DNA of 64,000 nucleotides from Ancylostoma caninum (lineage: Eukaryota; Nematoda; Chromadorea; Rhabditida; Ancylostomatidae), in contig JBAJFG010000055.1 of the NCBI GenBank assembly GCA_037903475.1, forward strand, positions 310,001-374,000, in the 5' to 3' direction. Shown in pieces: positions 46,765-57,496 of the stretch. Numbering within the stretch: the first letter of the stretch is position 1; each line of letters opens with the position of its first letter. The notes below the pieces were generated by a model, which worked only from the letters and a program-made list of their open reading frames with translations, searched no databases and was not told where the DNA came from. A program made the translations under genes and the position numbers.

Positions 46765-47575
46765 TCTGTATATATAAAAACGAAAGTTTGTGTGTGTGTG
46801 TTTGTTTGTATGTTTGTATGTTCGGAATAGAAATCGCGGAGGATAAACCGATCGGGACCAAATTTTGCATCTAGGTTCTTTGGCGTCCGGCGGAGGTTAT
46901 AGGCTACTTTGCACCTGGGATTATCGATTGGCTTATCGACTATATCGATTTTACTGATTTTTCTCTCTTCTTGAGCAGGGACTAGCGAAAACATGCCTAC
47001 TGAGGTTTCTCAATGCGATGAACACGAATACGACATTTTGCGCCAAATTATCGATTTATTGATTTTATTGATTTTTCGCTATCTTTGCTCACGGGGTGAT
47101 ATAGACATGACTGCGGGGGTATCTCAATGCGCTGAACACGAGTAAGGCAACCATTTTGTATGACACTGTCGATTTATCGATTTTATTGATTTTTCGCCAT
47201 TCTTGCCCAGGAGGCGATGAAGAAATGTCCAGTGGGGTATCGCAATGCGCTGAATATGATAACCATTTTGACCGAAATATCGATTTATCTGTCATACTGA
47301 TTTTTCGACATTCTTGCACGCGGGTCGGTGAAAACGTGCCTTCTGGGACTTTGCGAAACGCTGAACGTGGATGAGGCAAGCACTTTATAAGAATTTATTT
47401 ACCAATCAAGCAACTTCACCCTATTTTTTGAGGGAAGGAAGGCAGGGTGAGAGAGGGTCACTTGAGCTGATCACCAAATGATGAGCATTTTGCAAGGATC
47501 TTTTGGTTCAACAAATGTTGGCATCAGCTTTAAATGGCCGGGAGAAATTCAACACCCGAGCAAAGCCGGATCTAG
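46765..47575 (+). mobile_element. Non-autonomous Helitron, copy 2 (duplication copy 1)
   Basis: The element starts TCTGTATATATAAAAACG after an A and ends GAGCAAAGCCGGATCTAG before a T, the expected Helitron A/T insertion. Inside are a GT-rich run, CGATCGGGACCAAATTTTGC and about four diverged units with ATCGATTTATTGATTTT and CGCTGAACACG. No coding capacity. Confidence 0.75.
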
Positions 47576-47606
47576 TAAGTATATATAACCGGCTTGCCTC
47601 CCTTAA

Positions 47607-48075
47607 AGGCAGTGTCTCAGCTCATGAGCCGTATTTCGAGATTCCCATTTCAATCGAACATACTGAGCAGAAAGATGTACTTTAAATTTCGTAGAAGCGT
47701 CGAAAACCCCATAAGTTACGGGTTTCTTTGGTTTTTGTTTTTATTTATTTTATTTTTAATTTCGAAATTCTCGGCCAGTGTACGAGAGGGTTTATTCCGC
47801 AGGAAGAATTGCTGAGGGTGTGGCATGATTTTTCAACACGGAAAGGTTTCTTTGTTTAATAACAGCTGCTGTTGAGAAGTTTATTTTATGCGCAATCTCA
47901 GCTTCTCAGCTCCGCTTTTGCTAGCTTCCTAGCAAGGAAACTCGTCCGCTCCTGTATCTAATTTTGCCTTATTGAGGGTGTTCTCTGACATCAAGCACAT
48001 CATTGGAATCAGCGCCTCAAGCTGCACTTGAATCTGTGGATATCTCGATACCCAACATCAGGGGAGACACTGCCT
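47607..48075. mobile_element. TTAA-flanked MITE (piggyBac-like), duplication copy 1
   Basis: TTAA at 47603-47606 and 48076-48079 flank inverted ends AGGCAGTGTCTCA and (inverted) AGGCAGTGTCTCC. It shares its body with the truncated copy at 12.0 kb. The TTAA duplication is the hallmark of piggyBac-type insertion. No transposase. Confidence 0.75.
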
Positions 48076-48084
48076 TTAACTTTA

Positions 48085-48745
48085 ATTACAACGTCAATTC
48101 TACAACAGCACCTCCGAGCCATAATCAGTTTTTCCTTCTCTTCCCGCATGAAAAGGATTTCCTGGAAGACCTGATTACTGGATGTGAGAGTTACGTCCTC
48201 TACGATTCCAACACTCATTTTGCTATGTGGCTTCCTCGAGAAGACACGCCAAATCGTACCCCCAACCGAAAAAGTGTCTCCTCTGCTACTTCTGGGATTT
48301 GCGAGGAATGTTGTATCACGAACTGCTTCCGCGAGGACACATTATCACCGGTAACATTTACGCCAATTAGCTCTGGAAAGTCGCGGACGCTGATCGAGAA
48401 AAACGGCCAAGACCAGGTTCTGCGCACCTACTCCGCGATGACGTTAGGTCTCCACACAGCTAAATAGCTGAAGAGATCCGTGGAAAAGTGGAGGAGCTGG
48501 AGTGGGGGACGATTTCTCAGCCATACTATTTTTCGGATACTGCTCATTTCGACTACCAATTACTTCGCCCCCTTAAGACATTCCTAGCTGAAAGAAAATT
48601 CACTAAAATTGAAGATGTCGGAAGGGCGGTCGGCGATTTCTTCGACTTCCAGGTTCTTCAATTCTGAGAGCAGGGGACCGCTGATCTGCCCATAAGTTGT
48701 GACACTGCAGTAAGTAACTATGGTGGTTTTGTTGTTGGGTAAATT
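48085..48745 (+). pseudogene. Second mariner transposase pseudogene, duplication copy 1
   Basis: The frame reads HEKDFLEDLITGCESYVLYD; TGCE stands where TGDE is expected, so the first catalytic Asp is lost. It goes on to LPREDTPNRTPNRKSVS (the W..P..P..PKP region) and ends MTLGLHTAK near the second Asp. After a stop it continues KVEELEWGTISQPYYFSDTA, HFDYQLLRPLKTFLAERKFT then KIEDVGRAVGDFFDFQ, the usual C-terminal part. Order matches mariner throughout, but at least two catalytic positions are mutated. Confidence 0.72.
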
Positions 48746-49465
48746 CTATTTTATACTAAGTAATAAAATAAGGCAGAAAAAAGTGTGAAACGGCTCAAGA
48801 CTTCCTTAGCACCCTTTTTTCACCAACCCAATACATTGGGCAAGTGCTGTTACAGTTTCCAGAACGTAGCACACCAAAACGGCCTACTCCGATTATCCTA
48901 CCCACCCGGTGGATCCCTCTACCATCTAGTTAATGATCAGCTTTCCTTATCTGTTGATTTTCTAAACATTTCGCATGTGCGAAGCTTTTGCATATACATC
49001 AAGTGGCTGCCCCACCCCTCTTTCTAGCGTCCCAAAGGGGCGCTAGTAATGAAGAAAAAGGTGAGAGAAATCCGAAGAAACTTCGAAGGATTCGACTGTC
49101 AAACTGGTCACTTGAATCCGACATTTCATACTTGACGACCTAAAAGAATTCAACGACCTGCAAGGCGATGACGACGTTGTACTAGCTTCAGAACACAAGA
49201 CAGCTTTGAGCGGTAGAGGTTTGCTCAGGGCGATCGTCGGCTCAGCGTCAGAAAAACCTATATGGGGACTGACGTGATCGAGCCCGCCTCCAGCCTCGTT
49301 GGTGGCAACGACCTCCCGAGAACCAGATTATCCGAGCATCTTGGCTCGGTGCTCTTAACCAGTGCCAACTTTGCTCGCAAATTTATAGTTGCTCATCTCT
49401 GCTTGCATGAACTGCCGCTAGATGACAGATGTGCTGTGCGACAAGAAAATTCTGGAGCACTACAA

Positions 49466-49648
49466 GTCAAAGCTGTATCGAGTATGTGTTTGATTCGTCG
49501 CATTTCATGGTTATACATAGTGTTTAAGAGTGAAGTTTCTAATTTTGGCGAATAATCCAGCATCTCACTCTTGATGCATAAAGCTGCGAATGTCCTCATT
49601 GCGCCAGGAAATTTTTATAAGAAAAAATATCTTACCCAAAAAGCTGAA
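49466..49648 (+). other. 183-bp segment absent from duplication copy 1
   Basis: In copy 1 the sequence passes directly from GCACTACAA to ATTCCTTGG. In copy 2 this segment lies between them. No TSD longer than two bases and no GT...AG ends are seen, so a deletion from copy 1 is as likely as an insertion. Confidence 0.85.
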
Positions 49649-50651
49649 ATTCCTTGGTTTCGCACCACTCACATTCAACTATTGTGTGACTTCCAGTGAT
49701 GGAATTTTCACCGAAATCCATGGAAATAGAGCAATACCAACCGGTTGCAGCCGCAACGCGGCATCATGCAGCCGACCCTCAGAGCTGCGTATATGAAAAG
49801 TGTCAAAACGACCACTTCCCCTGCCAGCATTTGCTGCCAGATGTTATCCCTGAAGAGCTGCATGTTTTCAAGAAATTCACTAACAATATGCAGTAATCAC
49901 TACTTCGCTACTCCATAATGCCTGCTAGTTGCCCAAAGATGCGACGAATCAATAAAATGGATAAGAGCGATAGATGCAGGAGTATCAAAATGTTTCCGGC
50001 TTGGACCACTTGCAGGTTAGCTGCAGCAGTGAAATTTTGAAGAAAATAAAAGTGCATCCCTCGAGGACCAAAGCACTCTTCATCTTGCCATTTTATTGGA
50101 CATGTCCATTTTTATAAAAAGTTTTATAACCCGGACTTAAACACTGGAAGTAGATTCTTTTTCGTTGTTTTGTTTTTGAGATACCGTTTCAGATTTTCTC
50201 ACGGATTCTAGTAGCCAGTCCCTAGACTCCGCTTAAAAATTAGCAAAATGCATTCGCATTGTCATGAAGCAACACAACTTTGTGAAAAAGGATGTGAAGA
50301 GCCTGAATTCCATGGTTGAATTTCTGCAGTAATTTTTCTTTGCTCGTTTGCGGAAATGATGAAACAAAGTAGCGTTGTGATTATCTACTTCATTGAAGTC
50401 TACATGAAGATGGTTAGGTGATACGAACTTTTTTCTATCCAACAGTACTTTGGGCAAGACCTTTTCACCCGCGGTTCCGTGCTCAGTCCAGTCCAGTCGA
50501 GTCTAACTTCGCTCCTTTGTATATTATCGTTTCCTGCAAGGGCATCCTGTATGAGGTGCCAACGCCATTATATGTTCTGCGCTCAAAGAGAATTTTATTC
50601 GCCTTCCCACAGTACCCCCCCCCATCCCCTCGGGGTAGTAGTAGGGCTTCG

Positions 50652-51477
50652 AGTTTGGCGAAATGATTCTTGAAAGTCATCCACGGTCTGGACGTGCGTC
50701 GACCGCTAATAACGACGATTTGCAGAACACTCTGAATGTTAGTTCGGATAACGTCACCTACAAGTTGGCAAAGACGCTCTTTTGCGACTATGCGACAGTC
50801 ATCTAGCATCCTCAAAATCTTGGTTATAGGAAAGTTGTTTGGACATGAGTATCCCACGGGTTGTGCGAATCTGAGAAGGCGGGTGAGCACCAAGGAGTCG
50901 CTGTTTATTCGCCCAAATGGGAAGACTCTCTAAAAGATGTTACAAATGGGAGCAGAATCTTGGTCCTGCACGCGAACAATGCACGGCAGCGCCAATTGAT
51001 TTCGGGTCTGCAACCACTTTCAAAACAGTGAAAAGCAGGCCCGCTCGAAAAGAATGTTCTTCTATGCTGTTGGTCGATTCGCAAGTGATGCTATATAAGG
51101 AGTTTCTAAATTGTGCCATCACAGTAATGAGCGAAATCTACGGTACTCAACTGCAAAAGTGCTAGCAAAACATCACTAAAAATCGCCCAAAACCAGTAAA
51201 TGTTTCTTTTCTGTAAGATAATGCTCACAAGTACAGTGCAAAAGCAGGTCCTGGAAAGACTCAGGATCTCGGTTTAGAATCTCTGTCACACCTTCCGTAT
51301 TCGTCAGACCTGGTCCTTTCGGAATATAACCTTTTCCAAGCCAAGAACAACTAACTACGGACAATGAGGCTTGGCAATCAAGTCAAAGTTTTTATACCCA
51401 CAGCCATCATTGCTCTGGCAGAGAGAGAAAGAGAAGCTGCCCAGAAGATGGGCCAATGTACTGCACAGTAGTGGTAA
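50652..51477 (+). pseudogene. Mariner-family transposase pseudogene, duplication copy 2
   Basis: Same sequence as 45,835-46,660 with one base change (50,793). Confidence 0.65.
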
Positions 51478-51581
51478 ATATACTTTTTTTGATTTTGTTC
51501 GAGAACTAAGAAACGATTATTGATCGGTACCCATGATCTATTATGTGGCAATTGTAGATCGCACTTAAAACGTCTCTATAA

Positions 51582-52392
51582 TCTGTATATATAAAAACGA
51601 AAGTTTGTGTGTGTGTGTTTGTTTGTATGTTTGTATGTTCGGAATAGAAATCGCGGAGGATAAACCGATCGGGACCAAATTTTGCATCTAGGTTCTTTGG
51701 CGTCCGGCGGAGATTATAGGCTACTTTGCACCTGGGATTATCGATTGGCTTATCGGCTATATCGATTTTACTGATTTTTCTCTCTTCTTGAGCAGGGACT
51801 AGCGAAAACATGCCTACTGAGGTTTCTCAATGCGATGAACACGAATACGACATTTTGCGCCAAATTATCGATTTATTGATTTTATTGATTTTTCGCTATC
51901 TTTGCTCACGGGGTGATATAGACATGACTGCGGGGGTATCTCAATGCGCTGAACACGAGTAAGGCAACCATTTTGTATGACACTGTCGATTTATCGATTT
52001 TATTGATTTTTCGCCATTCTTGCCCAGGAGGCGATGAAGAAATGTCCAGTGGGGTATCGCAATGCGCTGAATATGATAACCATTTTGACCGAAATATCGA
52101 TTTATCTGTCATACTGATTTTTCGACATTCTTGCACGCGGGTCGGTGAAAACGTGCCTTCTGGGACTTTGCGAAACGCTGAACGTGGATGAGGCAAGCAC
52201 TTTATAAGAATTTATTTACCAATCAAGCAACTTCACCCTATTTTTTGAGGGAAGGAAGGCAGGGTGAGAGAGGGTCACTTGAGCTGATCACCAAATGATG
52301 AGCATTTTGCAAGGATCTTTTGGTTCAACAAATGTTGGCATCAGCTTTAAATGGCCGGGAGAAATTCAACACCCGAGCAAAGCCGGATCTAG
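51582..52392 (+). mobile_element. Non-autonomous Helitron, duplication copy 2
   Basis: Duplicate of 46,765-47,575 with changes at 51,713 and 51,756. TC and CTAG ends are intact. Confidence 0.75.
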
Positions 52393-52423
52393 TAAGTATA
52401 TATAGCCGGCTTGCCTCCCTTAA

Positions 52424-52892
52424 AGGCAGTGTCTCAGCTCATGAGCCGTATTTCGAGATTCCCATTTCAATCGAACATACTGAGCAGAAAGATGTACTTT
52501 AAATTTCGTAGAAGCGTCGAAAACCCCATAAGTTACGGGTTTCTTTGGTTTTTGTTTTTATTTATTTTATTTTTAATTTCGAAATTCTCGGCCAGTGTAC
52601 GAGAGGGTTTATTCCGCAGGAAGAATTGCTGAGGGTGTGGCATGATTTTTCAACACGGAAAGGTTTCTTTGTTTAATAACAGCTGCTGTTGAGAAGTTTA
52701 TTTTATGCGCAATCTCAGCTTCTCAGCTCCGCTTTTGCTAGCTTCCTAGCAAGGAAACTCGTCCGCTCCTGTATCTAATTTTGCCTTATTGAGGGTGTTC
52801 TCTGACATCAAGCACATCATTGGAATCAGCGCCTCAAGCTGCACTTGAATCTGTGGATATCTCGATACCCAACATCAGGGGAGACACTGCCT
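52424..52892. mobile_element. TTAA-flanked MITE, duplication copy 2
   Basis: Duplicate of 47,607-48,075. The flanking TTAA motifs are conserved. Confidence 0.75.
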
Positions 52893-52901
52893 TTAACTTT
52901 A

Positions 52902-53562
52902 ATTACAACGTCAATTCTACAACAGCACCTCCGAGCCATAATCAGTTTTTCCTTCTCTTCCCGCATGAAAAGGATTTCCTGGAAGACCTGATTACTGGAT
53001 GTGAGAGTTACGTCCTCTACGATTCCAACACTCATTTTGCTATGTGGCTTCCTCGAGAAGACACGCCAAATCGTACCCCCAACCGAAAAAGTGTCTCCTC
53101 TGCTACTTCTGGGATTTGCGAGGAATGTTGTATCACGAACTGCTTCCGCGAGGACACATTATCACCGGTAACATTTACGCCAATTAGCTCTGGAAAGTCG
53201 CGGACGCTGATCGAGAAAAACGGCCAAGACCAGGTTCTGCGCACCTACTCCGCGATGACGTTAGGTCTCCACACAGCTAAATAGCTGAAGAGATCCGTGG
53301 AAAAGTGGAGGAGCTGGAGTGGGGGACGATTTCTCAGCCATACTATTTTTCGGATACTGCTCATTTCGACTACCAATTACTTCGCCCCCTTAAGACATTC
53401 CTAGCTGAAAGAAAATTCACTAAAATTGAAGATGTCGGAAGGGCGGTCGGCGATTTCTTCGACTTCCAGGTTCTTCAATTCTGAGAGCAGGGGACCGCTG
53501 ATCTGCCCATAAGTTGTGACACTGCAGTAAGTAACTATGGTGGTTTTGTTGTTGGGTAAATT
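52902..53562 (+). pseudogene. Second mariner transposase pseudogene, duplication copy 2
   Basis: Duplicate of 48,085-48,745, with the same lesions. Confidence 0.72.
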
Positions 53563-53741
53563 CTATTTTATACTAAGTAATAAAATAAGGCAGAAAAAAG
53601 TGTGAAACGGCTCAAGACTTCCTTAGCACCCTTTTTTCACCAACCCAATACATTGGGCAAGTGCTGTTACAGTTTCCAGAACGTAGCACACCAAAACGGC
53701 CTACTCCGATTATCCTACCCACCCGGTGGATCCCTCTACCA

Positions 53742-54242
53742 GGCTCAGGTAAAAGATTGGAATAGAATTTAAGCTCATGCCCAATGTATCTCACCCACTC
53801 TGTGAATCCCGTCCCTTCCTCACGTTTGGGCGAAAGCTTAGAGAAAATGTCACACATTCGCAACCTATATCTGACTAACTCATACATCCTCTTCCTTCGG
53901 CAAAAGCTCGGAGAGAAATTGCACAACCACACGTTTTAGAGAAGAAGAGTCACACGCTTCATTGACCTCGCCCAATCCGTTGATCTTTCTGAGGTCTCAC
54001 CTAAACTCAGGTGACACCTCAGAGAAAACTCACACACCCACCCCATCTATCTTAGCGTCAGCGTACGAATGGCTCTCCCCCTCCTCAATTTCCTCCCAGT
54101 TGGACAACTGCAGTACAAGTGAACATAGGCAAAGGCTTGAAGAGAAAGTCCGCCCCATGTGGCTCACTTCTCGTAACCCTCTCTCTTCTCTGAGGACAGA
54201 CAATGGCTTGAAAAAGGTTGCACAACCAACTCCATGTATCAC
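53742..54242 (+). repeat. Degenerate minisatellite (about 85-95 bp units)
   Basis: Imperfect repeats of AAAGCTTAGAGA(G)AAA ... CACACA ... CCATGTATCTCA ... CCTCTTCCTT. The hAT-like element inserted at its right side. Confidence 0.45.
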
Positions 54243-54250
54243 GTGCTCAT
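54243..54250 (+). repeat. 8-bp target-site duplication, left copy
   Basis: GTGCTCAT, repeated exactly at 58786-58793. Confidence 0.8.
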
Positions 54251-54714
54251 CAGGGCGTTGCTAACGTAACGAATCAACACATTAATGCGTAACGGCCATT
54301 TTTGGCCTAACATAACGAATCAACGAATTAACAAAAAAACCCCTAAAATACGTTAAAATCAATATCGTTATTAGACCAAATTGTATCTGGAAGGCGTTCT
54401 TTTCTCGCTCTATGTAGTACACAACTTCATCGTGATATACGTACATGAAATTATGCGCATAACCACGACGATTGTGAAACATGTAGTAAGGAACCCGAAG
54501 AACAGTCTGCTTTCATGAACACCTTATCATCTCTGCTTTTATGAACTAAAGCGAATGCTCTGAGTACAGCAGTGCGTTTGTTGAGCTACTAATGAGAACT
54601 TTCATAATCCTACAACAATTTTAGGAAGTAGACGACTACCTTGCGTAGAAGCTGTCATTCTTTATTAATCCTTTGACTGTTGGAGGAGTGATATTAACAC
54701 CTCGAAATTCCCTT

Positions 54715-54958
54715 ATATAGTCTGTCCGAAACGACGACTCCGCTCACGCACGCGGGGATCGAGGAGCTGCCACGTTTGCCAACATCCACGTCATCATCCC
54801 TGATCTGCGTATCACGTTTCATCGTTATTTTCATGATGTTGACCAATGATTTGGCTGTGACGTGGACCACGTGGCAGCCAACAGCATCCGTCCCAGCCGC
54901 GCCGCCTCTCGATCCCTGCGTGCGTGGGACTCGTCGTTTCGGACACATTATATCAAAA
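54715..54958. mobile_element. TA-type MITE, copy B
   Basis: The left end is TAGTCTGTCCGAAACGACGA. The right end is more diverged (TCGTTTCGGACACATTATA). Internal sequence is inverted relative to the 12.4-kb copy. Nested inside the hAT-like element. Confidence 0.7.
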
Positions 54959-55360
54959 TATCAGCATATGTATAGACATCCGCAAAGGCAAGTGGGTGCG
55001 AGCGTCTCTTCTCAACAATAGGCTCGATTGTACGACATCTAAGGACCAGCTTGACTGTAGAAAATTTGGGAAAACTGCTCTCTTTTCAGCATAACATGCT
55101 ATGTTAATACTTGTGCTAGGATTTTGAGGTAAGCCTACGTGCTTTGTCCTTTGAGACTTTCATATTCTCTTATGAAGCCTGAGGTCGTAAGAGTACTCAA
55201 TTGTCAAATAGTTATTGAAAATTGCAAAGCGAAATACCTCAACTCTCAACCAAAAACATCTCTACCATTCGTTTGTTTTTTAGTCGTCCGATGATTGAAT
55301 ATATTTCTTTTTCTGTATGCATAGAGGAGGAATTTTCATTTTTAGATGTTTTCATCTTGC

Positions 55361-55374
55361 TATAACGTAATTCC
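55361..55374 (+). repeat. 14-bp target-site duplication of the RTE LINE, left copy
   Basis: TATAACGTAATTCC, repeated exactly at 58524-58537. Confidence 0.9.
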
Positions 55375-55677
55375 CTCCTTCATGTGCCACCTCATAGCGG
55401 TGAAGGGGTGAACGCCAACCGGATCCGTCCGGGAAAGCGGCTAACGGCACACCGGCCACGCAGTTCGCGCACCCAGCGCGTGAATGGGCGGCTCTGCGCC
55501 TAGCCCCAGCACGGCGAAGCCGGAGTAACCAGGCCACCAATCATCGCTCCCACAACTTCATCCACTCGCCTTAGTCCCCTGCAGGCTGTCCCTGCCCAGT
55601 CAGGTAGCGCTGGATCCGCACACAGCCAAAGGCGAAGAAATCTCAGGGCCGTAGGCTACCATAGGAAACGGACAAGG

Positions 55678-57489
55678 GTGAGCCATCTGATTGCTTGCAC
55701 ATACAACTGTCGTAGCGTCAGTTCGGCCACTCAGCTATCGGTTTTAATTGAGGAAGCACAACGGATTAAGTACGACGTCATTGGACTGAGCGAAACGAAA
55801 CGGAAGGAACCTCTGACGTGCACATGGAACAACGGTGCCGCTGTTTTTCTAGGAGCTCGTAAAACCGGCTCAACGTCGGGGGGAGTGGGCTTCATCGTGG
55901 CACCAAACTTCGCCAGAAACATCACAAGTGCCGCATTTCATGGACATCGACTGGGGGTACTGACAGCATCGCTGTCAAAGGACATCGATGTCTCCGTCAT
56001 CCAGGCCTACGCTCCTACCGCGGATAGGGATGAAGAAGAACACGACGAGTTCTACAGCGACCTTAGTGATCTCATCCGTTCCCAGAAGAGCACCTATGTT
56101 GTGGTAATGGGTGACTTCAACGCTCGCATAGGACCACGAAAGGTTGGCGAAGTACTTATCGGACCGAACTCGGCAGAGCAGAGGAACGAGGCCGGAGAAA
56201 GGCTCCCAAACTTCTGTGAAACGCACCATCTCTTCCATGGGAACAGCCAGTTTGTGAAGAATATAGCAAAGAGATGGACATATGTCTCTCCCAATGGGCA
56301 ACACTATCACGAACTCGATCATATCTTGTGTAACAAGCGAGTTATCACGGACGTTGGTGTTGTCCCATCATTCAACACGGGAAGTGACCATCGCTTATTA
56401 CGAGCTCGGCTGCATTTCGACCGAGGACAAGTGCGCTTAGCCCGAATACGCTCGAGGCGCCCACGACCAACTATCCTAGATGAGGAGATGGTCAGAGTCA
56501 CTGCTGCCAAGGAGGCCTTTGAGATGGTAGACGACCTCGAGGATTACACCCACCTGGTTGAAACCATCGTCAAGATCAGGAATGAGTGTCGTGCCGCAGC
56601 ACCCAACCATGTAACAGGACGAATCTCCAGCAGCACCCGCGCCCTTCTTGAGAAGCGGAGGCACATGGATCGACAAGGGAATCAGGTAGAATACGCAGTC
56701 CTGAACAGACTCTGCAGGCAAAGGCTAGCTGAGGACCACGTGAACTTCGTTAGAAATCGTCTGCTTGATGCCGCCCACAGTAAGCGCAGCCTGAAGGTGG
56801 AAAGGCGTGCGCTGGCAGAACATCGTCTATCGATCCCGTGTTTGAAAGCTCCAGATGGTTCGCGTTGTACGTCTCGACCAGGAATGGAGAGTATCATGAA
56901 GAACTTTTACTCTGCCCTCTTCAGATCAGCATCGGGCCAAACTACTGTTTTGAGCCCCGGAGATGAGGTCCTGCCGTTCCTTCCGTCGGAGGTGCGCCAT
57001 GCGATTGAGATGATGCCGCGAGGAAAAGCTCCTGGTTCTGATGGAATTACAGTGGAACTTTTACAGGCTTGCGGACCCACTCTGTACGCCGCACTGGCGA
57101 GACGGTTCTCCCGCTACCTTGCAAAATGTGAAGTACCAGTAGCCTGGAAGCGGTCCTCGACCATTCTCCTTTTCAAAAAGGGAGACAAAGAAAACTTGGA
57201 AAACTACCGTCCTATCACGCTACTGCCAGTGTTATACAAGGTTTTCACGCGTTGCCTCCTGACGCGCATTCGGAGGACGCTGGACGAAGCTCAACCGGTA
57301 GAGCAGGCAGGATTCCGGCGCAAGTTCAGCACGCTGGATCACATAATCACCTGCTGTCGATTGATCGAGGCCGCCCGAGAATATCAAGAACCGCTAGTGC
57401 TGACTTTTGTTGACTACAAAAAGGCATTTGATTCAGTGGAGCCGGCTGGAAAGCGCTGGAAGAACAGGGTGTTGAGTCGCGGTACATAA
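55678..57489 (+). CDS. RTE LINE: APE endonuclease and N-terminal half of reverse transcriptase
   Basis: This part encodes the nicking endonuclease and the start of the RT used in target-primed reverse transcription. Endonuclease signatures: YNCRS near residue 9, SETK near 38, GDFNARIG at 145-152 and SDHRLL at 236-241. RT signatures: GKAPGSDGI at 449-457, NYRPITLLPVLYKVF at 509-523, EQAGFRR at 542-548 and motif A FVDYKKAFDS at 577-586. Soon after motif A the frame shifts and ends in VLSRGT. The first in-frame codon given is GTG. The frame stays open upstream and no ATG is close, so the true start is uncertain. Confidence 0.9.
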   Translation: MSHLIACTYNCRSVSSATQLSVLIEEAQRIKYDVIGLSETKRKEPLTCTWNNGAAVFLGARKTGSTSGGVGFIVAPNFARNITSAAFHGHRLGVLTASLSKDIDVSVIQAYAPTADRDEEEHDEFYSDLSDLIRSQKSTYVVVMGDFNARIGPRKVGEVLIGPNSAEQRNEAGERLPNFCETHHLFHGNSQFVKNIAKRWTYVSPNGQHYHELDHILCNKRVITDVGVVPSFNTGSDHRLLRARLHFDRGQVRLARIRSRRPRPTILDEEMVRVTAAKEAFEMVDDLEDYTHLVETIVKIRNECRAAAPNHVTGRISSSTRALLEKRRHMDRQGNQVEYAVLNRLCRQRLAEDHVNFVRNRLLDAAHSKRSLKVERRALAEHRLSIPCLKAPDGSRCTSRPGMESIMKNFYSALFRSASGQTTVLSPGDEVLPFLPSEVRHAIEMMPRGKAPGSDGITVELLQACGPTLYAALARRFSRYLAKCEVPVAWKRSSTILLFKKGDKENLENYRPITLLPVLYKVFTRCLLTRIRRTLDEAQPVEQAGFRRKFSTLDHIITCCRLIEAAREYQEPLVLTFVDYKKAFDSVEPAGKRWKNRVLSRGT

Positions 57490-57496
57490 AGGTTTT
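57446..57496 (+). other. Frameshift within the RTE reverse transcriptase
   Basis: After FDSVEPAG the conserved continuation (KALEEQGVESRYIKVLCECY) is found in another frame, which runs into the second coding segment. A small indel between motif A and the following helix is the simplest explanation. A sequencing error is possible. Confidence 0.85.

Larger units (their letters stand above)
44294..48924 (+). repeat. Large tandem duplication, copy 1 (4,631 bp)
   Basis: The sequence from AGTTAATGATCAGCTTTCC to GATCCCTCTACCA is repeated at 48,928-53,741. The only differences I noted are single bases at 44850/49667, 45976/50793, 46896/51713, 46939/51756 and 47588/52405, plus a 183-bp segment present only in copy 2. 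Contents: end of a dispersed repeat, two mariner remnants, a Helitron and a TTAA MITE. Confidence 0.95.
48928..53741 (+). repeat. Large tandem duplication, copy 2 (4,814 bp)
   Basis: Head-to-tail copy of 44,294-48,924. The junction holds three extra bases, TCT (48925-48927). It is longer by 183 bp because of the segment at 49,466-49,648. Confidence 0.95.

Noticed and set aside
48003..48467. A 154-codon frame as a host gene in duplicate
   Set aside because: Its N-terminus is the end of a TTAA MITE and the rest follows mariner transposase order with mutated catalytic positions.
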